Source: an uncultured Burkholderiaceae bacterium
GTDB taxonomy: Bacteria; Pseudomonadota; Gammaproteobacteria; Burkholderiales; Burkholderiaceae_C
Assembly (NCBI GenBank): GCA_938022295.1
Contig: CALIDR010000157.1
Span: 1 to 6,092 of the forward strand
Length of the DNA stretch: 6,092 nt
Reading direction: 5' to 3'
Part shown: one piece after another, positions 1-5,312 of the stretch
Layout: every line of letters begins with the position of its first letter
Numbering within the stretch: position 1 is the first letter of the stretch
Position numbers and translations under genes: made by a program
The notes under the pieces: model-generated
The model's database searches: none
Told to the model about the DNA's origin: nothing
Seen by the model: only the letters and a program-made list of their open reading frames with translations

Positions 1-426
1 CTCGTTCGCGTCCGGCATGCGGTAGGGCGGATCCCAGATGCGTTCGCGGCCGCCCGGGAACACCGTGCGAAGATCGGGCTCGAGCGTCGGCTGCTCGTCC
101 ATGTAGAAGCGCACGCCATACGGACACGCGACCATGCACGCCTTGCAGCCGATGCACTTGTTCCAGTCGATCAAAACGTAGCCGCCGTCTGGATCCTTGT
201 ACGTCGCGCGTGTCGGACAAACGTCGACGCAACTGGGGTGCTCGCAGTGCATGCACGGGCGCGGGAACCACTGCATGCTCACGTTCGGGTACGTGCCCTC
301 GTGATAGAAGAGGACATCCTGCCAGTTCTCGCCCGGCAGGCGGTTGTTCTCCATCGCGCAGGCCGTCGTGCAGGCCTGGCAGCCGGTGCACTTGTCCAGG
401 TCGATGACCATGCCCCATTTCGCCAT
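1..426 (-). CDS. arxB: ArxB, iron-sulfur electron-transfer subunit (3' part missing)
   Basis: This is the DmsB/PsrB-type ferredoxin subunit that would take electrons from the ArxA molybdenum centre and pass them to a membrane anchor. The first 142 residues are visible and the gene runs off the left edge. Three cysteine clusters are seen: C13-x2-C16-x2-C19-x3-C23, C58-x2-C61-x4-C66-x3-C70 and C91-x2-C94-x2-C97-x3-CP. The fourth cluster of this family should lie in the missing part. There is no signal peptide, as is usual for subunits exported by riding with a Tat-bearing partner. I chose the ATG at 426 because AAGGAG sits 6 nt upstream and the protein then starts MAKWGMVIDLDKC, the normal family start. 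An in-frame ATG at 468 overlaps the arxA stop as ATGA and would add 14 residues. The gap to arxA is 38 nt, so the two genes are one operon. The family is certain; the specific name depends on ArxA. It is also called arxB1 in arxB2AB1CD operons. Confidence 0.85.
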   Translation of the reverse strand, partial: MAKWGMVIDLDKCTGCQACTTACAMENNRLPGENWQDVLFYHEGTYPNVSMQWFPRPCMHCEHPSCVDVCPTRATYKDPDGGYVLIDWNKCIGCKACMVACPYGVRFYMDEQPTLEPDLRTVFPGGRERIWDPPYRMPDANE

Positions 427-432
427 CTCGGT

Positions 433-438
433 CTCCTT
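433..438 (-). promoter_or_regulatory. Ribosome binding site of arxB
   Basis: AAGGAG lies on the minus strand, 6 nt before the ATG at 426. It favours that start over the in-frame ATG at 468, which overlaps the arxA stop codon. Confidence 0.75.
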
Positions 439-464
439 GCTTTGGTGCCCTGTGGTACCGGCGG

Positions 465-2948
465 TCATGCCTTCTCGACCGTGACCTTGGTGCTGTAGTA
501 GTTGCACTGGCCGCTGATGCGGTCGCTCTGGTTGACGGTGATCTCGCCGCTATGCCCTGGCGAGCGGTCCTTGGCCCAGCGCCCCATCGCCCAGTGGCCG
601 TGCTCCATCGGGAACACGATCGTGTCCGGGCGCACCCCCTCGTACAGCCGACAATGGCCCTCGATCGTGCCGAGGTTGGTCTTGACACGGATGCGGTCGC
701 CGTCGGAGATGCCGCGTGCGCGCGCCGTCGCGGGATGGATCTCGATGTAGACCTGGTCGCGCCCGCCCATCGTCGGCTGCAGCAGCGAGATCGCGATCGG
801 GATGTTGCCGCCGCGTCCCTCGGCGTGCAGCGCCACCTTCGGTGTCACCATGTAAAGGTCGCCGCCGCCGGGGTGCTTGGGCTCCTCCCAGTGCGGGAAC
901 ATCAGCTTCGCGCGGTCGCGGCCGGTCTTCTCGGCGATCCAGTCGGCCTGCGCCTCGAGCCATCCGGAGCGGAACTCGAACTTGCCCGACGGCGTCTTCA
1001 GCAGCTTGGCCTTGACCTCTTCGGGCGTCATCGGCTTGGCGTAGGCCTTGCCGTCCCACTCAAAGAACTCGCCACGCACTTGCCGCCACAAATACGGCTT
1101 CTTGTACCAGACGCCCTTCTCGACCCAGCTGTCCCAACCGTCGACGCCGTTGTCGCCGGGGTTCTTTTCGAAGCCCTTGGCGAGATGGCGCAGCACGTTC
1201 TCGGCGCTGCCCAGCGCCTTGTAGTAGTCGCCCATCGGACCTTTCATGCGCTTGCCGATCTCGATCAGCGTGTCGCCGAAGTACTTGGTGTCGTACAGCG
1301 GCTTGATCGCCGGCACGCGCAACTGCGTCATCGGCCAGCCCTCGAACGGATACGTCGGCGCGTCCTGGTAGCGCTCGAGGTAGGTGTGGTCGGGCAGGAT
1401 CAGGTCTGCCATCATCGCCGTCTCGCCCGGGAACGGGCTGGTGTCGATGACGAACAGCTCTCGCAGCGCCTCCTCCCAGGCCTTGCCGTTGGGCGCCGTC
1501 CACACCGAGTTGTTCTGGTAGAACATGATCGTGTCGAGCTTGTACGGCCGGCCCGCGAGCGAGTTCGGGCCCACCTCCTGCAGCATGTTGTTGGCCAGCA
1601 GGTAGCCGTCGCGGTGGCCCTTGAGGTCGATGCGCGGCTGGCTTTTCCACGAGCCGTTCTTCGCGTAGTCGTCCATGTACTCGGCGGCGTCGACCGGCAT
1701 CGGCCCGTACGACGGGCCCATCTGGTACATCATTCCGCCCTCGGCGAACAGCGAGCCCACCAGCGCGTTGAGCGAGTGCACCGCCATGCCGTTGAGGATG
1801 CCGTTGCTGTGCGCGTGCACGCCGCGCTCGAACAGGGCCATCGCCGGGCGCGTGGTGCCGAACTCGCGCGCGGTGGCGAGGATGTCGCGCTCGAGGATCG
1901 TCGTCACGCCCTCGGCCCACTTCGGCGTGCGGTCCTTCAGCTCGATGTTCCACCACTCGACGAGGCCCTTGACCCACTTCTCGGCGAACGTGTCGGGGTC
2001 CACCGTCTGCCCCGGCACGAAGCGGTTGACGCCGTCCTTGAAGTCGCCGACGAAGCTCTTCTCCCACAGCCCTTCGGCCAGGATCACGTGCGCGATCGCC
2101 AGCGCCAGCGCGCCGTCGGTGGCGGGCTTGATCAGCAGCGCGCGGTCGCTCGCCGCGAGCGTGGTGTTGACGTGCACGTCCACCGCCGTCACGCGCGTCT
2201 TCGGCGACTTGGTGCGCATGTAGCCCCACATCTGCATCACGTTGTTGTAGGGGCGGAACGCTTCCAGGAAGCCGACGCCGAACAGCAGCAGGTAGTTGCA
2301 GTGACGGTAGTCGTGCGCGTTGTAGCTGCCGTTGCCGTCAGTGGCCTGCTTGCTCTTGATGCTGCCGTCGGAGCACATCGAGCTGTGGCCGATGGCGACG
2401 TTGGGGCTGCCGTACAGCGCGCCGAACGTGCCCTGCAGCCCGGCGCACGAGGCGCCCCAGCCGCGGCCGTAGACGAGCGCGAAGCGGTGGCTCTCGCCCC
2501 TGTCGCGCAGGCCCTGCAGCCGGTCAGCCAACATCTGCAGCGCCTCGTCCCAGCTGATCGGGACGAACTTCGGATCCTCGTTGCGACCCTTGTTCGGGTT
2601 GGTGCGCTTCATCGGGCCCTTGAAGCGGTCGGGGTCGTACAGGATGTACGTCCCCAGCGGGCCCTTCGGGCACAGCTTGCCATTGGCGATCGGGTGGTCG
2701 GTCGTGCCGTAGATCGCGTGCACGCGGCCGTCGGTGGTGTAGACGTCGATTCCGCAGCGCGCCGGGCACTGGTGGCAGATATTCTTCGTGATCTTGGTCT
2801 CCGACCGCGGTGCCGGGCTGCCCTGAGCCTGCGTCTCGCGCAGCGTCTGGCCACCGACGAGCGTGGCCGCGGCGCCCGAGGCCGCGGTGGCCTGCAGGAA
2901 GCGCCGCCGCGAGACGGCGGGTTGGAAGAGGCGTTCGTAAAGGCCCAT
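465..2948 (-). CDS. arxA: ArxA, molybdopterin arsenite oxidase catalytic subunit (Tat-exported)
   Basis: This 827-residue protein is a DMSO-reductase-family molybdoenzyme, predicted to oxidise arsenite to arsenate in the periplasm under anoxic conditions. Residues 13-19 (SRRRFLQ) form a clear twin-arginine motif, followed by a hydrophobic stretch and a likely cleavage region near 41-43. The [4Fe-4S] motif is C58-x2-C61-x3-C65-x27-C93, followed by Pro-Lys-Gly. Residues 160-165 read YGRGWG, the XGRGWG signature that I recall as separating ArxA from ArrA (RGRY). C192, in GHSSMCSDG, is the likely Mo-ligating residue. The C-terminal 130 or so residues form the molybdopterin-dinucleotide-binding domain. 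The length fits Arx/Arr subunits, and is shorter than TtrA or SoeA. GAGGAG lies 6 nt before ATG 2948; an in-frame ATG at 2972 overlaps the arxB2 stop. No Rieske partner is present, so it is not AioA. Assignment to thiosulfate or polysulfide reductase is less likely given the motif and the ArxXS neighbours. Confidence 0.88.
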   Translation of the reverse strand: MGLYERLFQPAVSRRRFLQATAASGAAATLVGGQTLRETQAQGSPAPRSETKITKNICHQCPARCGIDVYTTDGRVHAIYGTTDHPIANGKLCPKGPLGTYILYDPDRFKGPMKRTNPNKGRNEDPKFVPISWDEALQMLADRLQGLRDRGESHRFALVYGRGWGASCAGLQGTFGALYGSPNVAIGHSSMCSDGSIKSKQATDGNGSYNAHDYRHCNYLLLFGVGFLEAFRPYNNVMQMWGYMRTKSPKTRVTAVDVHVNTTLAASDRALLIKPATDGALALAIAHVILAEGLWEKSFVGDFKDGVNRFVPGQTVDPDTFAEKWVKGLVEWWNIELKDRTPKWAEGVTTILERDILATAREFGTTRPAMALFERGVHAHSNGILNGMAVHSLNALVGSLFAEGGMMYQMGPSYGPMPVDAAEYMDDYAKNGSWKSQPRIDLKGHRDGYLLANNMLQEVGPNSLAGRPYKLDTIMFYQNNSVWTAPNGKAWEEALRELFVIDTSPFPGETAMMADLILPDHTYLERYQDAPTYPFEGWPMTQLRVPAIKPLYDTKYFGDTLIEIGKRMKGPMGDYYKALGSAENVLRHLAKGFEKNPGDNGVDGWDSWVEKGVWYKKPYLWRQVRGEFFEWDGKAYAKPMTPEEVKAKLLKTPSGKFEFRSGWLEAQADWIAEKTGRDRAKLMFPHWEEPKHPGGGDLYMVTPKVALHAEGRGGNIPIAISLLQPTMGGRDQVYIEIHPATARARGISDGDRIRVKTNLGTIEGHCRLYEGVRPDTIVFPMEHGHWAMGRWAKDRSPGHSGEITVNQSDRISGQCNYYSTKVTVEKA

Positions 2949-2954
2949 CGTGTT

Positions 2955-2960
2955 CTCCTC
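2955..2960 (-). promoter_or_regulatory. Ribosome binding site of arxA
   Basis: GAGGAG on the minus strand sits 6 nt before the ATG at 2948. It selects that start, which also places the twin-arginine motif at residues 13-19. The alternative ATG at 2972, overlapping the upstream stop codon, would add eight residues (MTPPEENT). Confidence 0.75.
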
Positions 2961-2968
2961 GGGTGGGG

Positions 2969-4192
2969 TCATGCGCGCACGCCGAACAGCTGGCGGCGCG
3001 CGTCGGCGACGAAGCGCCGGGACTTGGTGCAGGTGGGGCAGATCGACGGGGCGTCCGCGGCGACCTCGCCGGTCACCGTGAAACCCTCGCCGCAATCGCG
3101 GCAGCGCAGGCGCCGGTGGCTGGCCAGCGTCTGCACGTCGGGCGTGCCGCCATGCGGCGTCAGCGCGAGCGCGGCCTCGGGGCACGCCCTTTCGCAGGTG
3201 CCGCAGGCGATGCAGCGCACCGGGTCGAAGCGCAGGTGCGCCGTCGCGCCGTCGTCGGCCACCGTCAGCGCGGCGGTCGGGCACAGCGCCACGCACAGGC
3301 GGCGGTCGCAGCAGCGCGCATCGGCGTGCAGCGTCGGGAAGAACTCGGCCGGCACCGGCTTGCCGGCGGCTGCGCCCAGCTGCCGCAGCGCCGCGTGCTC
3401 GCGCTCGCGCTCGGGCGAGGGCGCGCGCTCGTCGGCCGGATACGCCGCGCGGCCGTCGCCGCCCATCGGCGTCGGCGCCGGGCGGTCGCGGCCGGCGGGC
3501 TTATCCAGCGCGGCGCGGAAGAAGCGGCGGCGGTCGATCGGCGTTGCCGCCGCCGGCGCCGCCGGCAGTTCCTGCGGCCGCAGATGCGTCGGCAACGGTT
3601 CTTGCCGCAGCGTCACGGTGGCCGCCGCACCCATCGCGTCGAGCCAGACGGCCGCCGCCGCGATCGCCCCCGCAGCCGGGTGGGCGCCTTCGGGCGCGCG
3701 GCCGTTGGCCACGCAGCCGTCGCACCAGCCGCGGTCGACGACCTGCACCGAGCGGCCGGCGGCACATTCGGCGAGCAGGCGCCCGGGCGTCAGCGCGCCG
3801 GTGCAGGGCACGACCACCGTCGCCTCGGCGCGCAGCGACGCCGGCACCATGCGGCATTCGACGCGCACGCGCGCCGCGGCGGCGGGCTCGGCCGCCGCCC
3901 CTCCCTGCGCGTGCACGGGCGGCTTGGGCCAAGCGAGCAGTTCGGGCAGGCTCAGCGCCTGCGTCGGACACGCGGCGGTGCAGCGGCCGCAGCCGATGCA
4001 CGCCGCCGAGAGTTCGACGGCCGACACGTCCACCGCCAGCGCGCCGGTCGGGCAGGCATCGGCGCAGGCGCGGCATTGCCCGTGGCGGCTGCGCAGCGGC
4101 AGGCACGCGCCCTCGTCGTGCCGCAACTCCCGGTCGGGGCGCAGCGGCAGGCGGCGGGCGTTCGCCTCAGCGGGGTGGTCTACTGGGGTCAT
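2969..4192 (-). CDS. arxB2: ArxB2 (ArxB'), multi-cluster ferredoxin-like iron-sulfur protein
   Basis: First gene of the operon; 407 residues from ATG 4192, or 424 from ATG 4243. I prefer 4192 because the sigma-54 promoter predicts transcription starting near 4233, inside the longer version; neither start has a good ribosome binding site. In numbering from the 424-residue form, it has two ferredoxin pairs: C47/C57-x2-C60-x3-CP with C82-x2-C85-x2-C88-x3-CP, and C311-C312/C317-x3-CP with C344-x2-C347-x2-C350-x3-CP. Between them (about 143-205) is a segment with C147, C160, C174 and C177 that recalls MvhD/FlpD electron-transfer domains. An internal RRRFF stands at 238-242, like the start of NapF proteins. 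The C-terminus has C381-x2-C384 and C402-x2-C405, a zinc-ribbon or rubredoxin-like pattern. There is no N-terminal signal peptide, so it is probably cytoplasmic. The role is unproven: electron transfer, or maturation of ArxA. Its stop overlaps the alternative arxA ATG. The family is clear; the arx name rests on context. Confidence 0.75.
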   Translation of the reverse strand: MTPVDHPAEANARRLPLRPDRELRHDEGACLPLRSRHGQCRACADACPTGALAVDVSAVELSAACIGCGRCTAACPTQALSLPELLAWPKPPVHAQGGAAAEPAAAARVRVECRMVPASLRAEATVVVPCTGALTPGRLLAECAAGRSVQVVDRGWCDGCVANGRAPEGAHPAAGAIAAAAVWLDAMGAAATVTLRQEPLPTHLRPQELPAAPAAATPIDRRRFFRAALDKPAGRDRPAPTPMGGDGRAAYPADERAPSPEREREHAALRQLGAAAGKPVPAEFFPTLHADARCCDRRLCVALCPTAALTVADDGATAHLRFDPVRCIACGTCERACPEAALALTPHGGTPDVQTLASHRRLRCRDCGEGFTVTGEVAADAPSICPTCTKSRRFVADARRQLFGVRA

Positions 4193-4243
4193 CGTCGCAC
4201 GCGCGTCGCGGCGCGCTGGCGCATCGGGTGGCAGGCTCACCAT

Positions 4244-4259
4244 CGCAAGGCCGGTGCCA
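4244..4259 (-). promoter_or_regulatory. Sigma-54 (-24/-12) promoter of the arxB2AB operon
   Basis: The minus strand reads TGGCACCGGCCTTGCG. This matches the RpoN consensus TGGCACG-N4-TTGCW in TGGCAC and TTGC, with the invariant GG (4258-4257) and GC (4246-4245) exactly 10 nt apart. If GC is -13/-12, transcription starts near 4233, leaving a leader of about 41 nt before the ATG at 4192. The ATG at 4243 would then be upstream of the transcript. Sigma-54 control agrees with AioR/ArxR being NtrC-type activators. Confidence 0.75.
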
Positions 4260-4322
4260 CCGCGGGCGTGACGCTGGACGACGGCGAATCAAGGGCTTGC
4301 ACGCGGCCGTCGTGGTCCATCC

Positions 4323-4338
4323 GTTACCTACTGGTAAC
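4323..4338. promoter_or_regulatory. Dyad 1: GTTACC-N4-GGTAAC, probable activator site
   Basis: A perfect 6-bp inverted repeat with spacer TACT. Its centre (4330.5) lies about 98 bp upstream of the predicted sigma-54 start at 4233, in the usual range for enhancer sites of NtrC-type activators. The same half-sites recur in dyad 2, 43 bp away. The likely ligand is ArxR, encoded beyond the right edge; this is inference. Confidence 0.7.
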
Positions 4339-4365
4339 ACCCGAGGGATTCCACGGACGATTCCG

Positions 4366-4381
4366 GTTACCGTACGGTAAC
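4366..4381. promoter_or_regulatory. Dyad 2: GTTACC-GTAC-GGTAAC, second activator site abutting arxX
   Basis: A perfect 16-bp palindrome with the same half-sites as dyad 1. Its centre (4373.5) is about 141 bp upstream of the predicted sigma-54 start. It ends one base before the arxX ATG and occupies the place where a ribosome binding site would be. A bound regulator could therefore activate arxB2AB and block arxXS, giving autoregulation. A hairpin in the arxX leader RNA is another reading. Confidence 0.7.
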
Positions 4382-4382
4382 G

Positions 4383-5312
4383 ATGGCAGCGCCCCTCCGG
4401 GATCGAAACGCCGGGCCGACCCAGGTAGGCTCGTCGCGCGCCACCGGCGGGCCGGGCGCAGCGCGGCCCAGCGGGCGCCTTCGCCGCAGTCTGGTGATCG
4501 CGGCAGCGGCCTGCGTGGCCGCCCCCCTCGCGGCGGCCACGGAAGTGACGCGGATCGGCCTGACGCCGGTGTTCCTCGACGACCGCCTGCGCCTGCTGCA
4601 GCGCTGGCGCGACTACCTGCAGGCCGCGCTCGGCACCGCGGTCGAATTCGTTCAGCGCGGCACCTACGGCCAGGTCATGGACGTGCTGCGCGCCGGCCAG
4701 GTGCAGTTCGCCTGGATCTGCGGCTACCCGTACGTGCTGCACCGCCACGAGCTGCGGCTGGTCGCTGTGCCGCACTGGCGCGGCCGCCCGCTGTACCAGA
4801 GCTATCTGATCGCCGACGCCGCCCGGCCGTTCGGCGATCTGGCGGCGCTGCGCGGGCGCAGCTTCGCCTACTCCGACCCGCTGTCGAACTCCGGCTTCCT
4901 GTACATGCAGCACCTGCTGCGGCGCCAGGGCCACGATCCGGCGCGGTACTTCGGGCGCAGCTTCTTCACCCACTCGCACCGGCACGTCGTCGAGGCCGTG
5001 GCCGCGGGGCTGGCCGACGGTGGCGCGGTCGACGGCTACGTGTGGGAGACGCTGGCCGAGCTGCAGCCCGCGCTCACCGGCCGCACGCGCGTGCTGCAGC
5101 GCTCGCATGACTTCGGCTTCCCGCCGATCGTGGCCGGCCCGCAGGTCGACGCCCGGTCGGGCGGCGCGTTCGCCGCCGCGCTGGCGGCGATGCCGTCGGA
5201 CCCGGGCGGGCGCTCGGTGCTGGCCGAGCTCAGGCTCGACCGCTTCGCGACGGGCGAACCCGGCCTGTTCGAAGGCATCGCCGAGATGGCGCGTCTGCAG
5301 GCGGGTTCGTGA
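4383..5312 (+). CDS. arxX: ArxX, PhnD-type periplasmic arsenite-binding protein (AioX-like)
   Basis: A 309-residue solute-binding protein of the phosphate/phosphonate (PhnD) family, predicted to bind As(III) in the periplasm and report to the sensor kinase ArxS. A basic stretch (RLRR, 32-35) and hydrophobic run (about 37-52) ending in AAA form a signal peptide; the 31 residues before it make an unusually long N-terminus. Family features are the start TRIGLTPVFLDD (56-67), QFAWICGYPYV (108-118), SYLIAD (140-145), FAYSDPLSNSG (161-171) and GGAVDGYVW (213-221). C113 is the only cysteine in the mature part and sits where AioX carries its As(III)-binding cysteine (Cys108 in Agrobacterium, from memory). 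There is no ABC permease or ATPase nearby, so a sensor role fits better than transport. The only usable in-frame start is ATG 4383, because a stop at 4335 closes the frame and no alternative start precedes the signal peptide. It has no visible ribosome binding site. Its stop overlaps the start of arxS. Confidence 0.82.
   Translation: MAAPLRDRNAGPTQVGSSRATGGPGAARPSGRLRRSLVIAAAACVAAPLAAATEVTRIGLTPVFLDDRLRLLQRWRDYLQAALGTAVEFVQRGTYGQVMDVLRAGQVQFAWICGYPYVLHRHELRLVAVPHWRGRPLYQSYLIADAARPFGDLAALRGRSFAYSDPLSNSGFLYMQHLLRRQGHDPARYFGRSFFTHSHRHVVEAVAAGLADGGAVDGYVWETLAELQPALTGRTRVLQRSHDFGFPPIVAGPQVDARSGGAFAAALAAMPSDPGGRSVLAELRLDRFATGEPGLFEGIAEMARLQAGS

Noticed and set aside
465..2948. Tetrathionate reductase (TtrA) or aerobic arsenite oxidase (AioA) as alternatives
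   Set aside because: TtrA is about 1000 residues, and TtrS has its PhnD-like domain fused to the kinase, whereas here the binding protein and sensor are separate genes. AioA pairs with a Rieske subunit, not a DmsB-type ferredoxin subunit.
2949..3296. An N-terminal extension of arxA to an ATG at 3296 (943 residues)
   Set aside because: The added 116 residues overlap arxB2 out of frame, are Arg/Ala-rich, and would bury the twin-arginine signal inside the protein. A strong ribosome binding site supports ATG 2948.
552..4271. A 1239-codon open frame on the plus strand, antisense to arxA and arxB2
   Set aside because: It is a shadow typical of GC-rich DNA: low-complexity Arg/Ala/Val/His-rich translation, no recognisable domain, and it lies opposite two genes with clear motifs.
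4297..4325. TTGCAC as a possible -35 box for arxX
   Set aside because: No acceptable -10 sequence occurs 16-18 nt downstream, so I cannot support a sigma-70 promoter here.
4347..4364. Direct repeat GATTCC, two copies 12 bp apart between the dyads
   Set aside because: Six bases only, and not repeated elsewhere in the control region; it could easily be chance.
2810..5110. A long plus-strand open frame running across arxB2, the control region and arxX
   Set aside because: It crosses a regulatory region and two real genes in the wrong frame, and its product is Arg/Ala-rich without motifs.
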